From the NCBI RefSeq assembly GCF_000702265.1, contig NZ_KL370880.1, forward strand, positions 832,627 through 896,626: a DNA stretch of 64,000 bases, given 5' to 3'. Shown here piece by piece: positions 16,682-25,393 of the stretch. Under the pieces are notes generated by a model. That model made no database searches. It saw only the letters and a list, made by a program, of their open reading frames with translations, and had not been told where the DNA came from. Origin of the DNA: Butyrivibrio sp. NC2002 (GTDB lineage: Bacteria; Bacillota; Clostridia; Lachnospirales; Lachnospiraceae). The first letter of the stretch is position 1. Every line of letters starts with the position of its first letter. A program made the position numbers and the translations under genes.

Positions 16682-17800
16682 ATGGCAAATAAAGCATTTG
16701 GTGTAATAAATTCAGCTGCAAACTATATCAGAGTCGAGGGACTTCATGACTACAGACCGATTGGTGCGTTCACATTCCTTGGAAGATTCAGAGTTATCGA
16801 TTTTCCTATCTCAAATATGAGTAACAGCGGTTTTGACAGGATACATGTTTACTTAAACAGCCGTCCGCGTTCAATAGTTGAGCATATCGGATCTGGAAGA
16901 CATTACAATATCAACTCAAAGAGAGGTAATCTCCAGCTCCTCTTTACACAGAATAATGGTGCAAGTTCTATCTATAACACAGATATCAATGCATACATGG
17001 AAAACCTTGAGCAGATTGAACGTATGCCTCAGGAATACGTAGTGATTGCTCCAAGCTACATGGTTTACAAGCAGGATTATCAGCAGCTTCTTGATGAGCA
17101 TGTGGCATCAGGAACTGACATTACTCTCTTGTATCACAAGGTTGATCAGGCAAAAGAATACTTCAGAGCTTGCAACGTTGTAACACTTAATAAGCAGAAG
17201 GGTGTAGAATCCCTTACCAGAAACATGGGAACTGCTAAAGAAAAGAATATCAGCATGGATACCTATGTTATGAAGAAGGATATCTTTATTGAACTTATTA
17301 AGAAGTCAAGAAAAGAGTCATCTGCTTATTCTCTTGCAGATATGATTGCGATCGCGTGCAAAGAATATGATGTAAGAGGATATCAGCACAAGGGCTATTT
17401 TGCCGCAATAACAAGTCTTGATGATTACTTCAGATCCAATATGGAACTCCTTGATTTTGATGTGGCTGAAGACTTCTTCAAGGACGACTGGCCATTTTAT
17501 ACCAAGACTACGGATGCATGTCCTACGCAGTATTTCCACGGAGCAAAGGTATCCAATTCGATGATTTGTAACGGCTGCCTGATTGAGGGAAATGTTGAAA
17601 ATTCCATCATTGGACGTAATGTTCACGTAGGAAAAGGAGCTGTTATCAAAAATTCGATCATACTTGCATATAGTGATATAGCAGACGGAGTTTATATTGA
17701 AAATGCGGTGATCGATAAGTGGGCTGACATAAGGAATGTTAAGAAGATTGTGTCAGATTCCGTGACACCTGCTTATGTAAAAAGAAATGATGTTCTCTGA
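16682..17800 (+). CDS. glgD: ADP-glucose pyrophosphorylase regulatory-type subunit GlgD
   Basis: Homologue of GlgC that acts as non-catalytic or modulatory partner. The N-terminal catalytic GGxGxRL loop is missing; the protein begins MANKAFGVINSAANY and goes straight to LGRFRVIDFPISNMSNSGF. The beta-helix C-terminus (SMICNGCLIEGNVENSIIG) is kept. 372 residues. The ribosome site GGGGAGG lies inside the end of glgC, so the two are co-translated. A terminator follows at 17823. Confidence 0.94.
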   Translation: MANKAFGVINSAANYIRVEGLHDYRPIGAFTFLGRFRVIDFPISNMSNSGFDRIHVYLNSRPRSIVEHIGSGRHYNINSKRGNLQLLFTQNNGASSIYNTDINAYMENLEQIERMPQEYVVIAPSYMVYKQDYQQLLDEHVASGTDITLLYHKVDQAKEYFRACNVVTLNKQKGVESLTRNMGTAKEKNISMDTYVMKKDIFIELIKKSRKESSAYSLADMIAIACKEYDVRGYQHKGYFAAITSLDDYFRSNMELLDFDVAEDFFKDDWPFYTKTTDACPTQYFHGAKVSNSMICNGCLIEGNVENSIIGRNVHVGKGAVIKNSIILAYSDIADGVYIENAVIDKWADIRNVKKIVSDSVTPAYVKRNDVL

Positions 17801-17822
17801 TCGAAATTGTTTTTAAAAAATG

Positions 17823-17859
17823 ATGGCTGTTGCACTGCTTTGGTGCGACAGCCATTTTT
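17823..17859 (+). terminator. Terminator after glgD
   Basis: ATGGCTGTTGCAC (17823-17835) pairs with GTGCGACAGCCAT (17843-17855) with one mismatch, followed by TTTTTAT. Confidence 0.85.
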
Positions 17860-18017
17860 ATATCATAGCGTCTGGAATTTCGGAATTATGTATCTAAAAT
17901 CATCCAAAATATCGTTTATGGAAATATAATAAATTATTCATAAGCAGATAATTCTTATGTGTTTATTTATTGTGTAAAATAAAAGGTGTATCAGTAATCT
18001 TATGGAGGGCAAAAAAC

Positions 18018-20048
18018 ATGGGTAAAAGTACAGAAGGTAAGGTTAACACAAAGCACATAAGTGCGCAGCTTTTGCTTGCTATTATTCCGATGACTTTTAT
18101 AGCAATTACGATTGTTGCAGCATTTATTTCACTTCGTGCTAAGGATGTTATTGTTAAAGAGGCAACTAACGGACTTGAGCAGGAAGCACAGAAAAATGCC
18201 GCTGACATTGCCGGAGTTGTGGAAGGTATGGTCAGATATTATGACGGATTTGCCGATACATTCTCAGCATCCACTTATGATAGTGATGAAGCTATCTTTA
18301 AGGCATTGGAACCCGGAATGGCAAAATATCCCGGAGTAGTAATTGACCTTTATCTTGCTTTTGGAAAAGACGCTTTCTATGATGGAGGCGGATGGGTTCC
18401 TGATGCGGACTACGATCCTACAACAAGAGCATGGTATACAAACGGTGCCAATGCTACATCTATATTTCTTGGACCTCCTTCAGTTGATATGACAACCGGA
18501 GAGATGGTTGTATGCGGATCACGTAAGATCTCGCTTGCAGATGGAAGAGAAGGTGTAATGTCTACGGATATTGTGCTTTCAGGAATTTCCCAGACAGCAA
18601 GTGCATATAAACCATTGGGAACCGGATCAACTATGATGTTTGACGGCACGATCATGATCGCATCACCTGCTGAGGATCAGATAGGTAAGGATGTTTCTGA
18701 ATATCCGGATGATACCTTCATTCAGGAAATATCCAAGATCACAACCGCAGGTGGTACGGATGAAATTCTTACTCTTCGCGGTACAGATGGCGCAAGATAT
18801 TATGTATCAATCGATCCTGTTGCCGGAACAAACTGGTTCCTTGCTTCTTTCGTAAAAGTAACTGATGTTCTTGCCCCTCTTTACAGCTTTATAGCTATAA
18901 GTGTAATTCTTGCAGTTATTATGATCGTCGTTATATCAATTATATTGTATAGTCTGATTAACAAGATGATCACTAAGCCTGTAAGCAGACTTACAGATAA
19001 TATCACACGTATAGCGCAGGGTGATTTCACAGTTGATATCAAGAAGGATGAAAGCAAGAGCAATAACGAGATCGGCACAATGAATAATAATATGTTCGAC
19101 TATGTTGCTCAGATGAGAAATACACTCACAGAACTAAGAGAAGTTACAGAAAAGCTTGCAGGAGAAGCTACCAATTCAAAGAATGCTTCCAGCGACCTCA
19201 ATGAACAGGCTGATGAGCAGAGCAAAGCAATGCAGCAGATCCAGGGTGCAATGGATGATATGGCAGATGCTGTTACAGAGCTTGCTAATCAGGCTACCAC
19301 TCTTGCACAGGAGGTTTCAAATCTTACAGACAAGAGCCAGCAGACAAGAGATACAATGGACAGCCTGGTAACAAAGGCAAGAGACGGACAGCGTGATATG
19401 GAAATCGTTCAGAAGGGAATGACAGGAATTTCCCAGTCTATGGAGGATATGAACGACGTTGTAGCTGTTGTCGGAGAGTCAGCGCAGAAGATCAATTCTA
19501 TTATAGATATGATCAACTCCATTTCCAGCCAGACTAACCTCCTCTCACTTAATGCTTCAATCGAAGCTGCAAGAGCAGGTGAAGCAGGTAAGGGATTCGC
19601 GGTTGTTGCTCAGGAGATCGGTCAGCTTGCTCAGAACAGTGCAGATTCAACTCAGCAGATTTCTACAATTATTAAAGAGATCACAGTCCAGATCGAAGAG
19701 TTGTCCAATAAGTCAAAGTCCAATATGGAAGAGATCAGTTCCAACATGGATGCTGTCAATACAGCAGGTGCAACATTTGAAGAAATCTTCAAGAGTCTTG
19801 ATGAGACCAGCGATATAGTTGGAGAGATGATAAGTAAGGTTGGAAGTGTTGATGAGATCGCAACTTCTATGGCAGCTATTTCGGAAGAGCAGTCAGCAAG
19901 TACTCAGGAAGTAAGTGCAACAGCAACACATCTTACCTCCAGTGCAGAACAGGTTGCAGAGAATTCCAAGGGTGTAGATACCAGTGCTACTGCTGTATCT
20001 GATTCTTCAGAAAAGATTGAAGGTTTGATTAATAATTTCAAACTGTAA
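18018..20048 (+). CDS. Methyl-accepting chemotaxis protein with extracellular Cache sensor
   Basis: Transmembrane chemoreceptor of 676 residues. Membrane helix 1 is at about 17-37, followed by a large extracellular Cache-type sensor (with [15 protein letters not shown], typical of dCache proteins). Membrane helix 2 is at about 288-314, then HAMP to ~370 and the coiled-coil signalling domain. The highly conserved CheA/CheW-binding tip [20 protein letters not shown] is near 511. The ATG at 18018 has GGAGGG at good spacing; a TTG 16 codons upstream reads through that ribosome site and is rejected. No chemotaxis kinase genes are nearby, so it is a stand-alone receptor. Ligand unknown; such Cache domains often bind amino acids. 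Confidence 0.93.
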   Translation: MGKSTEGKVNTKHISAQLLLAIIPMTFIAITIVAAFISLRAKDVIVKEATNGLEQEAQKNAADIAGVVEGMVRYYDGFADTFSASTYDSDEAIFKALEPGMAKYPGVVIDLYLAFGKDAFYDGGGWVPDADYDPTTRAWYTNGANATSIFLGPPSVDMTTGEMVVCGSRKISLADGREGVMSTDIVLSGISQTASAYKPLGTGSTMMFDGTIMIASPAEDQIGKDVSEYPDDTFIQEISKITTAGGTDEILTLRGTDGARYYVSIDPVAGTNWFLASFVKVTDVLAPLYSFIAISVILAVIMIVVISIILYSLINKMITKPVSRLTDNITRIAQGDFTVDIKKDESKSNNEIGTMNNNMFDYVAQMRNTLTELREVTEKLAGEATNSKNASSDLNEQADEQSKAMQQIQGAMDDMADAVTELANQATTLAQEVSNLTDKSQQTRDTMDSLVTKARDGQRDMEIVQKGMTGISQSMEDMNDVVAVVGESAQKINSIIDMINSISSQTNLLSLNASIEAARAGEAGKGFAVVAQEIGQLAQNSADSTQQISTIIKEITVQIEELSNKSKSNMEEISSNMDAVNTAGATFEEIFKSLDETSDIVGEMISKVGSVDEIATSMAAISEEQSASTQEVSATATHLTSSAEQVAENSKGVDTSATAVSDSSEKIEGLINNFKL

Positions 20049-20081
20049 TATGAATTGAAAACATAATATGGTATTATTCTA

Positions 20082-20115
20082 AATGGCAACGCACATTATG
20101 TGCGCTGCCATTTTT
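20082..20115 (+). terminator. Terminator after the Cache chemoreceptor
   Basis: AATGGCAACGCAC (20082-20094) pairs with GTGCGCTGCCATT (20100-20112) with one mismatch, then TTT. Confidence 0.8.
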
Positions 20116-20196
20116 CCATGATTTTGACAATTGTCATGGATGTTCGTTTTGATATTCACTTTAAACAATTTAATATTTTTTTGCGAAGGAATTTTT

Positions 20197-21306
20197 ATGA
20201 AGATAATACATTGTGCTGATATGCACCTCGATTCAAAAATGAATGGGAATCTTGATAAAGAAAAGGCAAAAGAGAGGAAATATGAGCTCCTTGCCACTTT
20301 TTTAAGGATGGTTGATTATGCAAGGGAAAATGGTGTAAAGGCAATAATTATTGCAGGAGACCTCTTTGATACAAGAAATATCTCGGCAGGAACAAGGAAT
20401 GCGGTAAAGGAAGCAATCCTGTACAATCCGGAAATTGATTTTTACTATCTGAAAGGAAATCACGGTGGCGCAGATGAATTCTTATCTTACATCGAGGATA
20501 TGCCTGCAAACCTGAAGCTTTTTAATGATATCTGGACCAGATACGAAATAGGTAATGATACAGGAATTGTTTTAAACGGCATGGAACTGTCAGAGCAAAA
20601 CGCCGGCATCATATATTCATCTCTTATGCTTGACCCAAGGGATTTTAACATTGTTACACTTCATGGTCAGATAGCCGGATATCAGAGTAAAAATGATGCG
20701 GAGACAATCTCACTTTCTGATCTTAAAAACAAGAACATAGATTATCTTGCACTTGGACATATTCACGAATACCAGACGGGGCAGCTCCCTGCAAGAGGAT
20801 GCTGGTGCTATAGCGGCTGTCTTGAGGGACGAGGCTTTGATGAAAGCGGAGACCACGGATTCGTTGTTCTTGATATAGATGAGAACACACATGAATATGA
20901 CATGGAATTTGTGAAGTTTTCAAAGAGAAATGTCTTTGTAACAGAGTCGGATATTTCCGGAAAAGAGACAATGCATGAGGTACAGGAAAAAATACTTGAG
21001 GATATCACAAATGCAGGATGCACGAATATGGATCTGGTGAAAGTTGTTCTTACAGGAAATGTCAGCATGGACTGTGAGAAGGATGCAGATTATATCGCAA
21101 AATGGCTGCAGGAGAGATTCTATTTTGCCAAGGTATCTGATGCTACAAAAATAGCAGTAGACTACAACGATTATGCGTATGATGCTTCACTAAAAGGGGA
21201 GTTTGTAAGACTCGTTCAAAAAAGCGAAGATCTGTCGGAAGATATGAAAACCAAGGTGATCGCCCTCGGGATCAGAGCCTTAAGCGGAGAGGAAATAGAA
21301 GTATGA
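20197..21306 (+). CDS. Metallophosphoesterase, YhaO/SbcD-like DNA repair nuclease
   Basis: Calcineurin-like phosphoesterase of 369 residues. Metal-binding motifs in order: CADMHLDS (res 6-13), GDLFD, GNHGG, HGQIAGY and GHIHEYQ. The ADxHLDS form is that of Bacillus YhaO rather than SbcD (SDWHLG). Partner of the downstream SMC-like ATPase, whose start overlaps this stop by four bases, as Mre11/Rad50-type pairs do. The ATG at 20197 has GAAGGA upstream; a start 22 codons earlier lies in the preceding terminator region. Likely cytoplasmic and membrane-tethered through its partner; expected to process DNA ends. Confidence 0.88.
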   Translation: MKIIHCADMHLDSKMNGNLDKEKAKERKYELLATFLRMVDYARENGVKAIIIAGDLFDTRNISAGTRNAVKEAILYNPEIDFYYLKGNHGGADEFLSYIEDMPANLKLFNDIWTRYEIGNDTGIVLNGMELSEQNAGIIYSSLMLDPRDFNIVTLHGQIAGYQSKNDAETISLSDLKNKNIDYLALGHIHEYQTGQLPARGCWCYSGCLEGRGFDESGDHGFVVLDIDENTHEYDMEFVKFSKRNVFVTESDISGKETMHEVQEKILEDITNAGCTNMDLVKVVLTGNVSMDCEKDADYIAKWLQERFYFAKVSDATKIAVDYNDYAYDASLKGEFVRLVQKSEDLSEDMKTKVIALGIRALSGEEIEV

Positions 21307-23960
21307 AATTAGTTAGCTGTCACATCGAAAACTTTGGAAAATTAAGTGATTTCGATATTGATTTTGCTATGGGGGTTAATACAATTCATGAGAAAAATGC
21401 CTGGGGTAAAAGTACGCTCGCTACTTTTATAAGGGTAATGTTCTACGGATTTATCGGTGACTCCAAGAGGAGCGAGCTTGAGAATGAAAGAAAACATTAC
21501 AGTCCCTGGCAGAAGGGTGTCTACGGAGGAAATATTGTATTTGAGGCAGGCGGAAAGGTATACAGGATAGAGAGAACCTTTGGGCCTAAGAAGTCAGGTA
21601 CAGATACGTTTGCACTTTATGACAATTCAACCAATCTTATTTCTGATGACTTTACTGAAAACATAGGCGAAGAGCTTTTTGAGATCAATCAGGAGTCCTT
21701 CATGAAGACGGTTTTCATTGCGCAGCAGGATTGCCAGACTTATGTGACACCGGATATAAATGCCAAGATCGGAAACGTGTCTGATGCATCTCTTGACATA
21801 GGAAGATACGATGCGGTTCAGGATAAATTAAAAAATCTGTTTAATTCGCTCTCACCTGACAGGATCACAGGAGCTGTAAATAAGTTAAGTTCCAGGGTGT
21901 TCGAGCTTAGAGAACAGATAAGAGGAAAAGAGTCTGCACTTGAAAATCTGGACAGGGTAGATGCTGAACTTAAAAAGATCGGCAAGGAAAAAGATGAAGC
22001 TTCCGGTGCTATTTCAGGTATCCAGAAGGAAATAGCCAGACTTAGTGAGAAGAAGGACGCGCAGGCGGGCGCATTAAAATATCAGACTGTGATAACGGAG
22101 GAAGAAAAAGCAAAGGAAAAATATGATTCTCTTTGCGCATTTTTCCCTAAAGAAGTGCCTGCACTTAGTGATGTAAACGAGCAGATAAAGAATATAGATG
22201 CTCTTGAGGATAAGCAGCAGATCATCAAAGATTATGAGATGGATGCGGACGAAAAAGAAAAATACGATGCTCTTCTAAGAAAATTTAAAGAAGGTATTCC
22301 TGATAAAAAACTCCTGGGTAGCGTAGAAGATGACATTGATAAACTCTCTGAACTTAGAGAAAAGGAGAGGAAGCTTTCGTTATCTGAAAAGGATTTAAAC
22401 AGGCTGGAAGAAGCAGAGGAAGTTTTCGCAGGATATAAGCCGGATTCAGATGTTTTAACCCGTATGATGGGCGAATGGTCTGAGAGAAAAAACAAGAGCG
22501 AGGCACTCCCCACCAAAAGAGCAAACGCTGAACTCTTAAAATCCATGACTAGTGAAAAGAGCGGAGACAATAAGCGAAATACAATTGGCTTTATTCTGCT
22601 GTTGCTTGCTTTTTTCACAGGGGCAATTGGTATTGCAATAATGCTTTTGTATAACCAGATAGCAGGAATTATATGTCTTATGCTTGGAATTGTGCTCCTT
22701 GCTCCGGGTCTTTTCTTTGTGATAACAAGGGATAAGAAAAAGCCCTCTGAAGGGCAAAAAAATGCGCAGAACAGCTACATGGCAATTCTGGAGGACATAA
22801 GAAAAGATGAGAGCTTCATCGATCAGGTCGATACGGAAATCAGGGTTTTGTTTAACAGACTGGGTCTGGAATATTCTGAAATAGATGCGTATATGCAGCT
22901 TTCTGATCTGAGGGAGCTTTCAAGGGACTATGATGAATTAAAACTAAGATATGATAAATATCTGGATATGCGCCTTGATGAGAGGATAGAGGATGAGTGC
23001 GAAATAATCGAGCATTTCTTTGGCACATACGAAGTTACTGCCACGGAAAAAGATTATGCCAAGGCTTTTCATAATTTAAAAGCAGATGCTGAAAGCTATG
23101 AGAGATTAAAGAGGCAGAATGAAGAGCTTCTTAAAGCAAAAAAGGCCGAAGAAGATATTACAAATACGATAAATGACTTTATTGCAGAGCTGGGTTTTTC
23201 TGCTCAGAATGACAAGAAAGCTTTCCTCAATCAGCTAAGAGATGCTGTGATCGAGCTTTCGAGACAGGAAGAGCTCCTAAAAGAAAAAACAAAAGAAAGA
23301 ACTGAGTTTGAAGCTCAAAACGATACTTCGAAGATTGACGTCTCGATGCTTGAAAAAGAAGATGACACATCGGAATCCCTGGAAACTTTAAGCAGCAGAT
23401 TCAATGAACTTAAGAGTAGTTTGGATGAAATGAAATTAACAGAGGATGGCTATATAAAACAAAAGGAGTATTTACTAGAAAAGATTGATGAAATAGAAAG
23501 CGCTGAACAGGAACTGGAGGATGTCACAGAGAAGGTACAGACTTACACCGAAAAATATGAGGTAGTAAAGCATACAAGAAACTACCTTGAACAGGCGAAG
23601 ATTAATTTCTCCTCCAGATACATGGATATTATCAGGGAATCCTTTGAGAAATATCATGGCATTATATCCGGAAGCAGCGAAGAATATGAACTTGATGCCA
23701 ATCTCAATATTTTGCTTAAGGAAAGGGGTTCGCTCCATGATGTAAAGCTAATGAGTGAAGGATACAAGGATCTTGTTGGCCTGTGCAGGAGAATGGCAAT
23801 GGTTGATTCCATGTACACTAAGGAAAAGCCCTTCCTTATTTACGACGATCCCTTTGTAAACCTTGATGAGGAAAAACTGACAGGTGCGAAGAATTTCCTT
23901 GAAAAGGTATCGAAGGATTACCAGATAATCTATTTTGTCTGCCATGAGAGTAGGGCATAA
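21303..23960 (+). CDS. YhaN/SbcC-like SMC-type ATPase with mid-protein membrane hairpin
   Basis: An 885-residue ATPase of the SMC/Rad50 type. Walker A-like NAWGKSTLA is at about residues 31-39, QQD (Q-loop) follows near 140, and long coiled coils flank the centre. The C-terminal half carries LMSEGYKDLVGLCRR (signature-like, ~815) and Walker B FLIYDDPFVNLDEE near 843. Two hydrophobic segments at about 427-447 and 451-475 interrupt the coiled coil where Rad50/SbcC has a zinc hook; no CxxC is there. It is translationally coupled to the phosphoesterase. Probably a membrane-anchored DNA-processing complex. Homology to Bacillus YhaN is by layout and motif. Confidence 0.85.
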   Translation: MKLVSCHIENFGKLSDFDIDFAMGVNTIHEKNAWGKSTLATFIRVMFYGFIGDSKRSELENERKHYSPWQKGVYGGNIVFEAGGKVYRIERTFGPKKSGTDTFALYDNSTNLISDDFTENIGEELFEINQESFMKTVFIAQQDCQTYVTPDINAKIGNVSDASLDIGRYDAVQDKLKNLFNSLSPDRITGAVNKLSSRVFELREQIRGKESALENLDRVDAELKKIGKEKDEASGAISGIQKEIARLSEKKDAQAGALKYQTVITEEEKAKEKYDSLCAFFPKEVPALSDVNEQIKNIDALEDKQQIIKDYEMDADEKEKYDALLRKFKEGIPDKKLLGSVEDDIDKLSELREKERKLSLSEKDLNRLEEAEEVFAGYKPDSDVLTRMMGEWSERKNKSEALPTKRANAELLKSMTSEKSGDNKRNTIGFILLLLAFFTGAIGIAIMLLYNQIAGIICLMLGIVLLAPGLFFVITRDKKKPSEGQKNAQNSYMAILEDIRKDESFIDQVDTEIRVLFNRLGLEYSEIDAYMQLSDLRELSRDYDELKLRYDKYLDMRLDERIEDECEIIEHFFGTYEVTATEKDYAKAFHNLKADAESYERLKRQNEELLKAKKAEEDITNTINDFIAELGFSAQNDKKAFLNQLRDAVIELSRQEELLKEKTKERTEFEAQNDTSKIDVSMLEKEDDTSESLETLSSRFNELKSSLDEMKLTEDGYIKQKEYLLEKIDEIESAEQELEDVTEKVQTYTEKYEVVKHTRNYLEQAKINFSSRYMDIIRESFEKYHGIISGSSEEYELDANLNILLKERGSLHDVKLMSEGYKDLVGLCRRMAMVDSMYTKEKPFLIYDDPFVNLDEEKLTGAKNFLEKVSKDYQIIYFVCHESRA

Positions 23961-23964
23961 ACTA

Positions 23965-23993
23965 TTGACTTTTTCCTTTTTCAAAAGTAAACT
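23965..23993 (+). promoter_or_regulatory. Promoter for the pheST T-box transcript
   Basis: TTGACT (23965-23970), 17 bases, TAAACT (23988-23993). The start would be near 24000, exactly where the T-box leader begins. Confidence 0.65.
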
Positions 23994-23999
23994 AATTTT

Positions 24000-24218
24000 C
24001 AGAGCGTTGAAGATGTGGGCATAGCCCAAGATGTTCTGTTTTCCCACTGAGAGAGGATAGTCACCGGCTGAGAGCTATCCGGGTAAAGGCAGTTCGGAAA
24101 TTTCGCATCGGAGCTACAACAAAATACAATGAAGTGTCCGGCGCTTGCGTCGGGAATCAGGGTGGTACCGCGGATTATATTCGTCCCTTGCATCTAAAAA
24201 GATGCGAGGGATTTTTTT
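24000..24218 (+). promoter_or_regulatory. T-box riboswitch (tRNA-Phe sensing) controlling pheS-pheT
   Basis: Leader RNA that binds uncharged tRNA-Phe and then prevents termination. Stem I elements AGAGAGGATAG ... CTGAGAG (AG bulge and distal loop) lie at 24048-24075. A UUC specifier, the Phe codon, can be placed at 24102-24104. The T-box sequence AGGGTGGTACCGCG is at 24159-24172. The terminator stem TCCCTTGCATCT/AGATGCGAGGGA is at 24184-24211 with seven Ts after it. Identity of the class is firm; the specifier is by alignment to known pheS leaders from memory. Confidence 0.95.
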
Positions 24219-24254
24219 ATTGAATAGGAAATTTCTCCGAAATTCCTATTCAAT
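24219..24254. repeat. Inverted repeat between T-box terminator and pheS
   Basis: ATTGAATAGGAA (24219-24230) is exactly complementary to 24243-24254, with a further TTTC/GAAA inside a bulge. It starts right after the terminator T-run and would form a second stable hairpin only in read-through transcripts. Its purpose is not explained by the T-box. Confidence 0.6.
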
Positions 24255-24307
24255 ATATCAAAAAAGCACCTCGCTTCCGGAAAGAGCAAAAAGAAAGGTG
24301 GGTAAAC

Positions 24308-25330
24308 ATGATTAAAGAACAGTTAGAAAAGATCAGGGAAACTGCGCTTAAGCAGATAAGCGAGACTGACGGACTTGAGAAGCTGAACGATGTACGTGTT
24401 AATTTCCTTGGTAAAAAGGGTGAGCTTACAAGTATCTTAAAGAGCATGAAAGATGTTGCTCCTGAAGACAGACCTAAGGTTGGACAGATGGTCAATGAGG
24501 TCAGACAGGAGATTGAGAAGCAACTTGAAGAAAATAAGAACAGAATGGAGAAGGCTCTTCGTGAGGCAAAACTTGCTTCCGAGACTATTGACGTAACACT
24601 CCCTGCCAAGAAAAACAAGGTAGGACATCGTCATCCCAATACAATAACACTTGAGGATGTTGAAAACATTTTCATCGGCATGGGCTATGAAGTTGCAGAA
24701 GGTCCTGAAGTTGAGAGAGATTACTACAACTTTGAGGCATTAAATATTCCGGCTGATCACCCTGCAAAGGATGAGCAGGATACATTCTATATTTCCGGTG
24801 ATTTCCTTCTCAGAACACAGACTTCTTCAACACAGGTTCATGAGATGGAAAAGGGTAAGCTTCCTATTAAGATGATCGCTCCCGGAAGAGTATTCAGAGC
24901 TGACGAAGTAGATGCAACTCACAGCCCCAGCTTCCATCAGATCGAGGGACTTGTTATTGATAAAGACATAACCTTTGCAGATCTTAAGGGTACTCTTGCA
25001 GAGTTCGCAAAAGAAATATTCGGCGATGATGTTAAGGTTAAATTCAGACCTCACCACTTCCCGTTCACTGAGCCTTCTGCTGAGATGGACGTAAGCTGCT
25101 TTAAGTGCGGCGGCAAAGGCTGCAGATTCTGTAAGGGTGAAGGATGGATCGAAATCCTTGGATGTGGTATGGTTCATCCCCACGTACTTGAAATGAGCGG
25201 AATTGACCCTAATGAATACTCAGGCTTCGCATTTGGCCTTGGCCTCGAAAGAATCGCCGTCCTCAAATACGAAATCGACGACATGCGTCTCCTGTACGAG
25301 AACGACATTAGATTCTTAGAACAGTTTTGA
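24308..25330 (+). CDS. pheS: Phenylalanyl-tRNA synthetase alpha subunit
   Basis: Catalytic subunit of the alpha2-beta2 class II synthetase. An N-terminal coiled coil (1-85) is followed by the class II core with [15 protein letters not shown], motif 2 [19 protein letters not shown] and motif 3 [12 protein letters not shown]. 340 residues, full length. AAAGGTGGG precedes the ATG. Controlled by the T-box directly upstream and followed by pheT after 63 bases. A Cys-rich strip ([17 protein letters not shown]) lies between motifs 2 and 3, as in many clostridial PheS proteins. Confidence 0.97.
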   Translation: MIKEQLEKIRETALKQISETDGLEKLNDVRVNFLGKKGELTSILKSMKDVAPEDRPKVGQMVNEVRQEIEKQLEENKNRMEKALREAKLASETIDVTLPAKKNKVGHRHPNTITLEDVENIFIGMGYEVAEGPEVERDYYNFEALNIPADHPAKDEQDTFYISGDFLLRTQTSSTQVHEMEKGKLPIKMIAPGRVFRADEVDATHSPSFHQIEGLVIDKDITFADLKGTLAEFAKEIFGDDVKVKFRPHHFPFTEPSAEMDVSCFKCGGKGCRFCKGEGWIEILGCGMVHPHVLEMSGIDPNEYSGFAFGLGLERIAVLKYEIDDMRLLYENDIRFLEQF

Positions 25331-25393
25331 GTAGGCGGGGTAAAAATCTAATACCGGGCGAGTCACGCATTTTATATAAAAGGAGAAAACAAA

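Noticed and set aside
17970..18017. Upstream TTG start for the Cache chemoreceptor
   Set aside because: It would translate through the GGAGGG ribosome site of the ATG at 18018 and adds residues unlike receptor N-termini.
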